Shown in pieces: positions 27,401 through 36,310 of a DNA stretch of 64,000 nt. This stretch comes from Mangrovicoccus sp. HB161399 (GTDB lineage Bacteria; Pseudomonadota; Alphaproteobacteria; Rhodobacterales; Rhodobacteraceae), in NCBI RefSeq assembly GCF_013184745.1, contig NZ_JAATVU010000018.1, positions 1 to 64,000 of the forward strand, read 5' to 3'. The notes beneath the pieces are model-generated. The model saw nothing but the letters and a program-made list of their open reading frames with translations, searched no databases and had not been told where the DNA came from. Numbering within the stretch: position 1 is the stretch's first letter; every line of letters begins with the position of its first letter. A program made the position numbers and the translations under genes.

Positions 27401-29397
27401 GCACCGACAGCTTCGATCCGGTCCTGCTGGAAATCCTCGGCAACAAGTTCGCCTCGGTGACCGAAGAAATGTGCCTGACGCTGCAGCGCACCGGGCGCAC
27501 GCTCTATGTCAAGGAAACCGCCGATTTCGCCTGCGCGCTCGCGGGCAGGGACGGCCGGTTCTTCGCCTATCCGCGCTCCATCGGCGTTTCGGGTTTCGTC
27601 GGCCTCGAATGCCTGCCCGCCATCGAGGCGGCGGTCGCGGCCTGCGGCGCGCTGGAACCGGGCGATGTCATCCTGACCAACGACCCCTACCGCTCCACGG
27701 GGCTCGCCACCCACCTGCCCGACCTGCACATGATCGAGCCCTATTTCGACGGCGGCGAGATCGTGGCCTATGGCTGGTGCTTCGTGCATTGCTCGGACGT
27801 CGGCGGGCGCGTGGCCTCGTCGATCTCGCCGGTGAATACCGAGATCTTCCAGGAAGGCCTGCGCATCCCGCCGGTCAAGCTGATGCGCCGGGGCGAGATG
27901 AGCCCCGAGGTGAAGCTCTTCCTCGATGCCAATTCCCGCACGCCCGAGGCCAACATGGGCGACATCCGCGCGATGCTGGCCTCCTTGGCGACCGGCCGGA
28001 GGCGCGTGGCGCAGATGCTGAGCCAGCACGGCGCGGCGGAACTGGGCGCGGCACAGGGCGCGCTGATGGATTACGCGGCCGGCAAGGCCGAGGCCGTGCT
28101 GCGGACGGTCCCCGAGGGCAGCTACCGCTTCGCCGACTATCTCGACGATGACGCCGCCTCGCGCCTGCCGGTGCGGCTGGCGGTGACAGTGACCATCGGC
28201 GGCGGCAAGGTGCATCTCGACTTCACCGGATCCGATCCCCAGGTCGCCACGGCGATGAACATCCCCTCCTGCGGGCGGCCGCATGCCTGGCTGACGCTCA
28301 GGATGCTGGCGCTGGTGCAGACGCTCGACCGCTCGGCCCCGTTGAACGCGGGCCTGCTGCGGCCGCTCAGCATCTACACGCCTCCGGGCAGCCTGGTGAA
28401 CCCCGAGGAACCGGCCGCGACCGGCGTGCGCCATGCCGCCGCGATCCGGGTCAACGACATCCTCAACGGCGCCTTCGGCCTCGCCCTGCCCTCCGTCCTG
28501 CCCGCCGCCGCCTCCGGCACGGTGATCCCGATCGTGATGAGCGAGCCGCTGGCCTCGGGCGGACGCATGGTGCAGGTGATCGAGCCGCTGATCGGCGGCA
28601 CCGGCGCGCGGCAGGGCCATGACGGCGTCGACGGGCGCGACAGCGGGATTTCCAACCTCGCCAACAACCCGGTCGAGACCGTCGAAGCGGAGCTGGGCGT
28701 CGAGGTGCTGCGCTACGGGCTGCGGCCGGACTCGGGCGGCGCCGGGCAATGGCGCGGCGGCTGCGGCATGGAACTGAGCTTCCGCATCCTCTCCCCCGGC
28801 AGCCACGTTCTGGGCCGCGGCATGGAGCGGCTGCTGTTCCGGCCCTGGGGCCAGGCAGGCGGCCAGCCCGGCCTGCCCGGATCGCTGGTCGTCAACGAGG
28901 GCCAGCCGCGGGAACGCCGCCTCGGCAAGATCGACGTGCTCGAGGTCGAGGCGGGCGACATCGTCACCTTCCGCACGCCCGGCGCCGGCGGCTGGGGCAA
29001 TCCGCTCGACCGCGAGGCAGAGGCCGTTCTGGTCGATGTCGAGGCCGGCTTCGTCACGCCGGACCACGCGAAAGCCGCCTATGGCGTCGCGCTGATCGAC
29101 GGCCGGATCGACGCGGAAACCACGGCAAGGCTCCGCGCCGCGCAGACCGGCAGCGAAGGCACCGTCTTCGGCCCGGAGCGCGACGCCTGGGACAGCATCT
29201 TCGCCCCCGAGGCGATGGACCGGCTGAATGCCGCGCTCCTTGCGCTGCCGCTGTCGCGCCGCCAGGCGCGCCGCCGCGAGATCTTCGAGACCGTGCTGGC
29301 CGACCTGCCCTCGGCCTTCCCGAAAAGCCCCGCCAATGCCGCGCAGGCCGAGGCCGCGCAGCGGCGGCTGGAAACCTGCCTGGCCGAAACAAGCTGA
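27397..29397 (+). CDS. Hydantoinase B/oxoprolinase subunit (HyuB family)
   Basis: 666 residues. The family opening is visible (DPVLLEILGNKFASVTEEMC), together with GDVILTNDPYRSTGLATHLPD, which contains the conserved NDPY/H metal-site region, and EPLIGGTGARQGHDGVDG in the C-terminal half. HyuB is the hydrolytic or carboxylating partner of HyuA. Its start overlaps hyuA (ATGA). It is followed by the periplasmic binding protein gene, so enzyme and importer genes are interleaved in one operon. This suggests that the imported molecule is the enzyme substrate. Confidence 0.9.
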   Translation: MSTDSFDPVLLEILGNKFASVTEEMCLTLQRTGRTLYVKETADFACALAGRDGRFFAYPRSIGVSGFVGLECLPAIEAAVAACGALEPGDVILTNDPYRSTGLATHLPDLHMIEPYFDGGEIVAYGWCFVHCSDVGGRVASSISPVNTEIFQEGLRIPPVKLMRRGEMSPEVKLFLDANSRTPEANMGDIRAMLASLATGRRRVAQMLSQHGAAELGAAQGALMDYAAGKAEAVLRTVPEGSYRFADYLDDDAASRLPVRLAVTVTIGGGKVHLDFTGSDPQVATAMNIPSCGRPHAWLTLRMLALVQTLDRSAPLNAGLLRPLSIYTPPGSLVNPEEPAATGVRHAAAIRVNDILNGAFGLALPSVLPAAASGTVIPIVMSEPLASGGRMVQVIEPLIGGTGARQGHDGVDGRDSGISNLANNPVETVEAELGVEVLRYGLRPDSGGAGQWRGGCGMELSFRILSPGSHVLGRGMERLLFRPWGQAGGQPGLPGSLVVNEGQPRERRLGKIDVLEVEAGDIVTFRTPGAGGWGNPLDREAEAVLVDVEAGFVTPDHAKAAYGVALIDGRIDAETTARLRAAQTGSEGTVFGPERDAWDSIFAPEAMDRLNAALLALPLSRRQARRREIFETVLADLPSAFPKSPANAAQAEAAQRRLETCLAETS

Positions 29398-29442
29398 CCA
29401 AGAGCGCGGACCCGCCGTGCCGCATCCCCAATGGAGAGACGC

Positions 29443-30480
29443 ATGAAACTGAACAGACGACATTTCCTGGGCGCAGGCGCCGCCACCGGCCTCGTGGGCC
29501 TGTCCGGCCTGCCGCTCAGGGCGCAGGAGAACGTGCTGAACGTCACCGCCTATGGCGGGGTCTGGGAACAGGCGATCCGCGACTGCTTCGTCGCGCCCTT
29601 CGAAGCCAAGACCGGCGCCACCGGCACCGTGTCGCTCGGCGGTCCGGCGCAGTGGCTGGCCCAGGTCGAGGCCAACCCCGAGAACCCGCCGCTCGACGTG
29701 CTGATCATGACGCCGGATCTGGCCGTGATCGCGGCCGAGGGCGACCTGATGGACGATTTCACCGTCGAGAACCTGCCGAACCTCGCCGACATCCCGCAGG
29801 AATTCACCGATGCCTGCCTCGGCAAGGGCACCTATTTCGACTACGGCGTCGGCGGCATCACCTACAACAAGCAGTATGTCTCCGAACCGCCGAAAGGCTT
29901 CGCCGAATTCGTCGAGGGCGTGTCCTCGGGCAAGTACATCGCCTCGGTGCCGTCGATCTCCTACGGGCCGACCCCGGTCTTCTTCCTCTGGGCGCTGAAC
30001 AACGCGCTCGGCGGCACGGTCGACAACGTGGATCCGTTCTTCGAGGCGATGGCGAAGATGAAGGACAACCTGGTCTTCTGGGCCGGGCCGAACGACTTCT
30101 TCAACCACCTCGCCTCGGGCGAGGCGGATCTGGGCATCTATTTCGACGGCCGCACCTGGAACCATGTCGACGAGGGCGTCGACTGGATCGACTTCATCAA
30201 CCCCGAAGAGGGCGGCGCCATGACCACGGTCGCGGTGCAGAAGCCGAAGAACGCCTCGCCGCTCGCCTGGGACTACATCAACGAGATGCTCGACCCGGTG
30301 AACCAGGCGAAATTCGCCGACATCCTGAATTACGGCGTGACCAACAAGAAGGTGCAGTACAGCGAGAAGCTCGCTGCCCGCGTGCCCTCGATGAGCGACG
30401 CCCTGCTGCCCCCCTACGCCGAGATCGCCCGCGTCCGCAACGAGTGGGTCGACCGCTGGAACCGCGAGATCGGCATGTAA
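29443..30480 (+). CDS. PotD-type periplasmic substrate-binding protein
   Basis: 345 residues. The start at 29443 (GGAGAG upstream) gives a Tat-like signal: MKLNRRHFLGAGAATGLVGL, ending near PLRAQE. The mature part begins VLNVTAYGGVWEQAIRDCFV, as in spermidine/putrescine-type binding proteins. It delivers the unknown substrate to the two permeases encoded next. Four residues upstream (MERR) form an alternative in-frame start without a better ribosome site. Confidence 0.9.
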   Translation: MKLNRRHFLGAGAATGLVGLSGLPLRAQENVLNVTAYGGVWEQAIRDCFVAPFEAKTGATGTVSLGGPAQWLAQVEANPENPPLDVLIMTPDLAVIAAEGDLMDDFTVENLPNLADIPQEFTDACLGKGTYFDYGVGGITYNKQYVSEPPKGFAEFVEGVSSGKYIASVPSISYGPTPVFFLWALNNALGGTVDNVDPFFEAMAKMKDNLVFWAGPNDFFNHLASGEADLGIYFDGRTWNHVDEGVDWIDFINPEEGGAMTTVAVQKPKNASPLAWDYINEMLDPVNQAKFADILNYGVTNKKVQYSEKLAARVPSMSDALLPPYAEIARVRNEWVDRWNREIGM

Positions 30481-30496
30481 GCCGGTCCCGCGCCTT

Positions 30497-30546
30497 GCCC
30501 TTCCGGAGGCCGCCACCAGCCTCTCTCCCTGCGCCTCCGGAAGGGC
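30497..30546. other. Long intercistronic hairpin between binding-protein and permease genes
   Basis: Perfect 14-base stem GCCCTTCCGGAGGC / GCCTCCGGAAGGGC with a 22-base loop and no T tract, in the 87-base gap. It probably stabilises the 3' end of the binding-protein message. Confidence 0.62.
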
Positions 30547-30567
30547 CCCTGACCTGAAGAGCCGCCC

Positions 30568-31407
30568 ATGAGCCTGCAATCCCTCGCCGCCCGCCATCGC
30601 CGGAGCCTGCTTCTGGCGCCCGCGCTGATCTTCCTCGCGGTGTTCTTCGTGATGCCGCTCTTCGACAATTCGATGCGCTCCTTCGTGACCGAAGAGGGCG
30701 GCTTCACCCTCGCCCGCTACGCCGATTTCCTGACCGACCGCTTCTATCTGGGCGTGATCGCGGAAACCGTCGTGCTTTCGGCCGCGGTCGCCCTCATCTC
30801 CGTGGTTGCCGCCTATCCGGTCGCCTACGTGCTGGTGCGGAAATCGGGGCGTTTCTCGGGCATGATCATCTTCATGCTGATCGCGCCGCTCCTGACCTCG
30901 ATCATCATGCGCACCTTCGGCTGGCAGGTGCTGTTCGCGCGCCGCGGCCTCGTCAACCAGTGGCTGGTACAGGATCTGGGCCTGCTCGACGCGCCGCTGC
31001 GCTGGCTGAACACGCCGGGGCTGGCCATCGCCGCGCTGGTCCATGTGCTGGTGCCTTTCGCCGTCCTGTCCATCGCCTCCGTCCTGCAGGGCGTCGACCG
31101 GCGGCTGGAGGAAGGCGCGCTGATGCTGGGCGCCTCGCGCTTCCGCGCCTTCTGGGAAGTCACGCTGCCGCTGACCATGGACGGGATCGGCACCGGCGCG
31201 ATCCTCGTCTTCATGATCGCCAACGGCTCCTTCGTGACGCTGGTCCTGCTCGGCGGCGGGTTCCAGACGCTGCCCCTGCTGATCTACCAGCAGTTCAACA
31301 CGACCCGCGACTTCCCGCTGGCCGCGACCATGAGCACGATCCTCCTCGTCATCGCCGTCGCCTGCCTGTGGCTGCAACTGCGGCTGGTCCGCCGCCAGGG
31401 GGTGTGA
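30568..31407 (+). CDS. ABC transporter permease, PotB type
   Basis: 279 residues with about six transmembrane helices and the EAA loop near the C-terminus (LEEGALMLGASRFRAFWEVT), which docks on the ATPase. N-terminal RHRRSLLLAPALIFLAVFFV is typical of PotB. It forms a heterodimeric channel with the PotC-type permease that begins 1 base after its stop. Role: import of the cluster's substrate across the inner membrane. Confidence 0.93.
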   Translation: MSLQSLAARHRRSLLLAPALIFLAVFFVMPLFDNSMRSFVTEEGGFTLARYADFLTDRFYLGVIAETVVLSAAVALISVVAAYPVAYVLVRKSGRFSGMIIFMLIAPLLTSIIMRTFGWQVLFARRGLVNQWLVQDLGLLDAPLRWLNTPGLAIAALVHVLVPFAVLSIASVLQGVDRRLEEGALMLGASRFRAFWEVTLPLTMDGIGTGAILVFMIANGSFVTLVLLGGGFQTLPLLIYQQFNTTRDFPLAATMSTILLVIAVACLWLQLRLVRRQGV

Positions 31408-31408
31408 G

Positions 31409-32200
31409 ATGCGCCTGACCGACATCCTGCTGTGGCTCTTCACCGCCGCCTTCTTCGTTTTCATGCTGCTGCCGATCCTCGTCGTGGTGGTGATCTCCTT
31501 CACCTCGGCAGGCTACGCCGCCTTCCCGATCCCGGGCTGGTCGCTGAAATGGTTCGCAAGGATCTTCGAGTACCAGCCCTTCATCGACTCGCTCTGGGTC
31601 TCGCTGGAACTGGCGGTCGTCGCCACCGTGGCAAGCTGCGTCCTCGGCATCCCGGCGGCGCTCTATCTCGCGCGGTCGCGCTCGGGCTGGGCCACGGCGA
31701 TCACCACGTTCCTGCTGTCGCCGCTGTCGATGCCGATGATCGTGATCGGCTTCGCCTCGCTGTTCTTCCTGTCAGCCCTGGGCTTCGGCGTGTCCTTCCT
31801 CGCGCTTGCCATCGTCCACACGGTGATCTGCCTGCCCTACGTGATCCGCACAGTCACGGCGGTCTACCGCGGCATTTCCCCGGCCTATGAAGAGGCCGCG
31901 ATGATCCTCGGCGCATCGCGCCTGACCACCTTCCGCGAGGTGACGCTGCCGCTGATCCGCCCCGGCATCGCCGCGGGCTGCCTGTTCTCCTTCCTGACCT
32001 CCTTCGACAACCTGCCGGTCAGCTACTTCTTCGGTTCGGCCCAGACCAACACGCTCCCCGTGGTGATGCTGGCCTACATGGAGCACCAGTTCGATCCCTC
32101 GATCGCCGCGCTCTCCACGCTCCAGCTGGCGCTGGCGGTGGTCGCGCTCGTCGTGGCGGACCGGCTCTACGGGATCGAGAAGATGACCGTCGCCACCTGA
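31409..32200 (+). CDS. ABC transporter permease, PotC type
   Basis: 263 residues with about six transmembrane helices and the EAA loop YEEAAMILGASRLTTFREVT. N-terminal LLPILVVVVISFTSAGYAAFP is the usual PotC opening. It completes the importer made of the ATPase at 24219, the binding protein at 29443 and the PotB-type permease. Sixteen bases separate it from the class V PLP enzyme gene. Confidence 0.93.
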   Translation: MRLTDILLWLFTAAFFVFMLLPILVVVVISFTSAGYAAFPIPGWSLKWFARIFEYQPFIDSLWVSLELAVVATVASCVLGIPAALYLARSRSGWATAITTFLLSPLSMPMIVIGFASLFFLSALGFGVSFLALAIVHTVICLPYVIRTVTAVYRGISPAYEEAAMILGASRLTTFREVTLPLIRPGIAAGCLFSFLTSFDNLPVSYFFGSAQTNTLPVVMLAYMEHQFDPSIAALSTLQLALAVVALVVADRLYGIEKMTVAT

Positions 32201-32216
32201 CCCCGGAGCCTCTGAA

Positions 32217-33662
32217 ATGACTGCCCTGATGCGTTTCCGGTCCGGACTGGACCGTGCCGATATCCTCGACCACCTGCGCGGCGGCCTGATCGGCCGCGAC
32301 ATGCCCTTCGCCTCGCCCTATGGCACGCAGCGGCTGCTCTATGCCGATTACGTCGCCTCCGGCCGCGCGCTGCGCCAGATCGAGGAATTCGTCGCTGCCG
32401 AGGTGCTGCCCTGGTACGCCAACAGCCATACCGAGGCGAGCCTCTGCGGCGAGACCATTACCCGGATGCGCGAGGAGGCCCGCGCGGCCATCGGCCGGCT
32501 CATGGGCGCCGGTCCGGACTGCCACGTGATTTTCGCGGGCTCGGGCGCGACTGCCGGGCTGAACCGCATCGCGCGGCTCCTGCAGATCGAGGAACGCGTC
32601 CGCGCGGGCGAGCGCGTCACCGTGATCCACGGCCCCTACGAGCACCATTCCAACATCCTGCCCTGGCGCGAAAGCGGCGCCGCGATCCGCACCGTGCGGC
32701 CCGGCCGTGGCGGCGGGGTCGATCTGGAGCACCTGGAGCAGATCCTCGAGGGCGTGCCCAACGGTCTGGTGATCGGCAGCTTCTCGGCCGCCTCCAACGT
32801 GACCGGCGTGCTGACCGATCCCGATCCGGTGACCCGCATCCTCAAGCGCCACGGCGCGCTGGCGATCTGGGACTATGCCGGCGGGGCGCCCTACCTGCCT
32901 ATGGAGATGGGGCAAGGCGGGACCGCCAAGGACGCGATCGTCTTTTCGGCGCACAAGTTTCCCGGCGGTCCCGGCGCATCGGGCGTGGCGGTGATCCGCG
33001 ACAGTTTGGCGGGCCGCGGCACGCCGACCGCCCCGGGCGGCGGCACGGTGACCTTCGTCTCGCCCTGGCGGCACAACTACTCGGCCCGCGTCGAGGCGCG
33101 CGAGGAAGGCGGCACGCCCAATGTCGTCGGCGACATCCGCGCCGCGCTGGTCATGCTGGTCAAGGACGCCACCGGCGCCGCCCGGATCCAGGACATCGAT
33201 GACGGGCTGCGGGCCCGCGCCCTGGAGGCCTGGTCCGGCCTGCCGGAAATCGAGCTGCTGGGCCCGGCGGAGGCCCCGGCCCTGCCGATCCTGTCCTTCC
33301 GCATCCGCGGCGCGCAGGGCTATGTCCACCACCAGCTCTTCACCCGCATGCTTTCCGACATCCACGGCATCCAGGCCCGGGGCGGCTGCGCCTGCGCCGG
33401 GCCCTATGCGCACCAGCTGCTGGGCATCGACGAGGAGGGCTCCGACAAGCTCTTCGGCCGGCTGAGCGAGGGCCACGAGATGGAGAAGCCCGGCTGGGTC
33501 CGGCTGAACCTGTCCTGGCTGCATTCCGCGGACGAGGTGGCCCGCATCCTCGGCGGCGTCGCCTCGCTGGCCCGAGAGGCCGGGACCCGCGCCGCCGACT
33601 ACACCTGCGACCCCGGCACCGCCCGGTTCCGCCATGCCTCGGAGGCGAGGGCGATCGCATGA
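32217..33662 (+). CDS. Class V aminotransferase-fold PLP enzyme, cysteine-desulfurase type
   Basis: 481 residues. The PLP lysine is Lys247 in SAHKFPGGPGASG. A second telling motif is RGGCACAGP with Cys393, which fits the RxGxxCAxP active-site loop of SufS-type desulfurases (RTGHHCAQP). N-terminal YADYVASGRALRQIE and FAGSGATAGLNR complete the fold signature. Desulfurases remove sulfur from cysteine or related compounds as an enzyme persulfide; some relatives act as C-S lyases or epimerases. It is longer than IscS/SufS (about 400 residues), with extra sequence after the loop. It lies in a catabolic operon, not with iron-sulfur assembly genes, so a breakdown role on a sulfur-containing substrate is inferred. 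Confidence 0.8.
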   Translation: MTALMRFRSGLDRADILDHLRGGLIGRDMPFASPYGTQRLLYADYVASGRALRQIEEFVAAEVLPWYANSHTEASLCGETITRMREEARAAIGRLMGAGPDCHVIFAGSGATAGLNRIARLLQIEERVRAGERVTVIHGPYEHHSNILPWRESGAAIRTVRPGRGGGVDLEHLEQILEGVPNGLVIGSFSAASNVTGVLTDPDPVTRILKRHGALAIWDYAGGAPYLPMEMGQGGTAKDAIVFSAHKFPGGPGASGVAVIRDSLAGRGTPTAPGGGTVTFVSPWRHNYSARVEAREEGGTPNVVGDIRAALVMLVKDATGAARIQDIDDGLRARALEAWSGLPEIELLGPAEAPALPILSFRIRGAQGYVHHQLFTRMLSDIHGIQARGGCACAGPYAHQLLGIDEEGSDKLFGRLSEGHEMEKPGWVRLNLSWLHSADEVARILGGVASLAREAGTRAADYTCDPGTARFRHASEARAIA

Positions 33663-35077
33663 GCCTCGCCGCGCTGGAAGCCCGCCTCGCCGAGGACCTG
33701 GCCTTCCTCGACCTGCCCGCCAAGCCCTGGGTGACCGGGCGCGAGGGCGTGACCGACGTGCTGGTCGTGGGCGCGGGCATGTGCGGGCTGGCCGCGCTGG
33801 CGCAGCTGCGGCTCTGGGGCGTGGAGCGCTGCGTCGCGGTCGATGCCGCCCCTGAAGGCCTCGAAGGCCCCTGGGACACCTTCGCGCGGATGCGCACGCT
33901 GCGCTCGCCGAAGACGCTGACCGGCCCGGCGCTCGACCTGCCCGCCCTGACCTTCCGCGCCTGGTTCACCGCGCAATGGGGCCAGGCGGCTTGGGACGCG
34001 CTCGGCAAGATCCCGAAGGGCCAGTGGATGGACTACCTGCGCTGGTACCGCAAGGTGCTGGCGCTGCCGGTCCGCAACCGCACCCGCCTGGCCGGGCTGC
34101 GCGGAGAGGGCGAATTGCTGCGGGTGGACCTGGACGCGCCGGACGGCCCGGAAAGCCTGCTGGCGCGGCGCGTGGTGCTGGCCACCGGGCGCTCCGGCCT
34201 CGGCGGCGGCGCGGTGCCCGGGGCGCTGCAGGGGATCGACCGCCGCTTCTGGGCGCATAGCGCCGACGACATCGACTTCGCCGCGCTCGCGGGCCGCGAC
34301 GTGGCGGTGATCGGCGCGGGCGCCTCGGCGATGGACAACGCCGCCACCGCGCTGGAGGCCGGGGCCTCGCGGGTCGACCTGCTGATCCGCCGCGGGACCA
34401 TCCCGGCGGTGAACAAGCTGACCGGCATCGGCAGTCCGGGCACGGTCGAGGGCCTTGCCGTGGTGCCGGATGCCTGGAAGCTGAAGATCCACGACTACTG
34501 CGCCCGAGAGCAGGTGCCGCCGCCCAGCCATTCGGTGCGGCGCGTCTCGTCGCACGGGAACGCCCACTTCCACATGGGCTGCGCATTGGAGGGCGCCGCG
34601 ATGGAGGGCGACCGTCTGCAGCTCGACACCTCGCGCGGCAGCTTCGCGACAGATTTCGTCATTGCCGCCACCGGCTTCCGGAACGACTTCGCCGACCGGG
34701 CGGAGCTGGCCGAGATCGCGCCGCATGTGCTGAGCTGGGGCGACCGGGAGGATTTCCCGGAGGACCTGCCAAAGGACGGCGCGCTCGGCGCCTCGCCCTA
34801 CCTGAACGCGGATTTCACCTTCCGCGAGAAAGTGCCGGGCAGCTGTCCGGCGCTGGCCCGCATCCACTGCTTCAACGACGCGGCGATGCTGAGCCAGGGC
34901 AAGGTCTCGGGCGACATTCCGGCGGTCAGCACCGGCGCCAAGCGGCTGGCCCGCGCCATCGTCGCGCAATTCTTTGCCGAAGATGTGGAGGACCAGTTCG
35001 CGCGGCTGGAGGCCTTCGACACCGCGGAACTGACCGGCGGCGAATACGTGCCGGCCCCGGACCTGCCCGGGCACTGA
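33659..35077 (+). CDS. FAD/NAD(P)-binding monooxygenase-like flavoprotein
   Basis: 472 residues. Two Rossmann motifs are seen: VLVVGAGMCGLAALAQL near residue 30 for FAD and VAVIGAGASAMDNAATAL near residue 216 for NADPH. Between them lies GPWDTFARMRTLRSPK, and a VIAATGFRNDF motif follows near the C-terminus, as in flavin-containing and N-hydroxylating monooxygenases. The enzyme probably adds oxygen to a nitrogen, sulfur or carbon atom of the cluster's substrate. It overlaps the PLP enzyme gene by 4 bases (ATGA) and is the last gene of the operon. Reaction and substrate are not determinable from sequence. Confidence 0.8.
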   Translation: MSLAALEARLAEDLAFLDLPAKPWVTGREGVTDVLVVGAGMCGLAALAQLRLWGVERCVAVDAAPEGLEGPWDTFARMRTLRSPKTLTGPALDLPALTFRAWFTAQWGQAAWDALGKIPKGQWMDYLRWYRKVLALPVRNRTRLAGLRGEGELLRVDLDAPDGPESLLARRVVLATGRSGLGGGAVPGALQGIDRRFWAHSADDIDFAALAGRDVAVIGAGASAMDNAATALEAGASRVDLLIRRGTIPAVNKLTGIGSPGTVEGLAVVPDAWKLKIHDYCAREQVPPPSHSVRRVSSHGNAHFHMGCALEGAAMEGDRLQLDTSRGSFATDFVIAATGFRNDFADRAELAEIAPHVLSWGDREDFPEDLPKDGALGASPYLNADFTFREKVPGSCPALARIHCFNDAAMLSQGKVSGDIPAVSTGAKRLARAIVAQFFAEDVEDQFARLEAFDTAELTGGEYVPAPDLPGH

Positions 35078-35102
35078 GGCCCGGCGCCGGCAGCCGGTAA
35101 CG

Positions 35103-35136
35103 AAAAAGCCCCGCCCTCCAGATGGAAGGCGGGGCC
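35103..35136 (-). terminator. Rho-independent terminator between converging operons
   Basis: Stem CCCCGCC...GGCGGGG extended by TCC/GGA. On the minus strand it is followed by TTTTT, so it chiefly ends the cyo-surf1 transcript; it may also serve the plus-strand operon. Confidence 0.8.
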
Positions 35137-35157
35137 CGATGCGTCGCGACCGGAGGT

Positions 35158-35904
35158 TCACTCCCCGTCGCGGCCGCGGAATTCCTGGCGCAGGAACAGG
35201 CCGTATCCCCCCGCGACCAGCAGCGCGAGCGCACCCCAGGTCAGCGCATAGCTGAGATGGGCGTTGCGGAACTTGACCACCGTCATTCCGGCGCGCGGCC
35301 AGGCCTCCGGATCGGTCAGGTCGGCATCGACGAAATACGGCGCCGCAGGCTCGTAGCCCAGCGTCGCCGTGATCGAGCCGATGTCCCGGCGGTACCACTT
35401 GCGGTCCTCGGGACGGTTGTCCTGCGAGAAGAGCCAGCCCTTGTCCTCGCTGATGCGCAGCAGCCCGGTGACGGTGGTTGCGTCCATCGGCGGCGCGTCC
35501 ATGGTGCCCAGCTCGGTCTCGGGGACCATGCCGCGGTTGACCATGACGATGCTGCCGTCGTCGCGCTTGAAGGGCGTCAGGATCCAGTAGGCCGGACCCC
35601 AGTCGGAGGGAACGTAGACCGGGATGTCGGCATCCTGCAGGTACTCGCCGGCCAGCGAGACATGCCGGTATTCGTCGCCCTCGCGGGTGATGCCGGGCCA
35701 GTCGGCCTGTCCCGGCGCCGGAACCGGCGGGGCGTGGACGCGGGCATCCACCCGCTCGATCAGGCCGAGCTTCCAGTGGAGCCGCTTCACTTGCCAGACG
35801 GCCAGGGCGGAGAACCCGCCCAGGCCGATCGCTGCGGCAAGCGTCACCGCCAGGATCCTGCCCCAGCGGCGGGGCGGGCGCGATGCGGCAGCGCTTGCGT
35901 TCAT
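35158..35904 (-). CDS. SURF1 family cytochrome oxidase assembly protein
   Basis: 248 residues with one transmembrane helix near the N-terminus (about residues 17-37) and one near the C-terminus (LTWGALALLVAGGYGLFL), enclosing a periplasmic domain, the SURF1 plan. SURF1 proteins help insert heme into oxidase subunit I. It follows cyoD by 7 bases and closes the operon, so it probably serves this quinol oxidase. The family motif VNRGMVPE is visible in the central part. Confidence 0.9.
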   Translation of the reverse strand: MNASAAASRPPRRWGRILAVTLAAAIGLGGFSALAVWQVKRLHWKLGLIERVDARVHAPPVPAPGQADWPGITREGDEYRHVSLAGEYLQDADIPVYVPSDWGPAYWILTPFKRDDGSIVMVNRGMVPETELGTMDAPPMDATTVTGLLRISEDKGWLFSQDNRPEDRKWYRRDIGSITATLGYEPAAPYFVDADLTDPEAWPRAGMTVVKFRNAHLSYALTWGALALLVAGGYGLFLRQEFRGRDGE

Positions 35905-35911
35905 GGCCGCC

Positions 35912-36310
35912 TCACTCGTGCGACGCGCCGTGGGCGCCGTGCTCGGCCCCCGCGGGCAGCGCAGGCAGGGCGCCCATGTTGTCCTGCGTCATCGGCATCA
36001 TGTTGGCGTTCATGTTGTGCATGACCCAGAGCGAGCCTGCCAGCACGATGGCCAGGATGACGACGGCGAAGATGGTCGCCGAGAAGGTCCAGCCCTCTTC
36101 GGTGGAGCGCTTCAGGTGCAGGAAGTACACTAGGTGCACGATGATCTGCACCGCGCCGAGCCCCATGATGATCCCGATCGTGACCGACGGATCCCAGGAA
36201 GGCTCCATCATCACGATGCCGAAGGGGATCAGCGTCAGGATGCCTGCCAGCGCGAAGCCGGTCATCAGGCTGTTGAAGGTGCCGTGGCTGTTTTCGTGGT
36301 GTTCGGACAT
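35912..36310 (-). CDS. cyoD: Cytochrome bo-type quinol oxidase subunit IV
   Basis: 132 residues with three transmembrane helices and a histidine-rich tail (GAEHGAHGASHE). The CyoD pattern is seen in TFNSLMTGFALAGILTLIPF and IIVHLVYFLHLKRSTEEGW. It supports assembly of the oxidase core. The ATG at 36310 overlaps the cyoC stop by one base (TGATG). A longer upstream reading in the same frame lies inside cyoC and is not used. Confidence 0.93.
   Translation of the reverse strand: MSEHHENSHGTFNSLMTGFALAGILTLIPFGIVMMEPSWDPSVTIGIIMGLGAVQIIVHLVYFLHLKRSTEEGWTFSATIFAVVILAIVLAGSLWVMHNMNANMMPMTQDNMGALPALPAGAEHGAHGASHE

Noticed and set aside
27082-31503. 1473-codon minus-strand open frame over the HyuAB importer cluster
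   Set aside because: It runs antisense through five genes of known families and carries only low-complexity Arg/Asp/Gly/His sequence.
32217-33662. Calling the class V enzyme an IscS/SufS iron-sulfur assembly desulfurase
   Set aside because: The active-site motifs fit, but it is longer, has no isc/suf neighbours and sits in a LacI-controlled catabolic operon.
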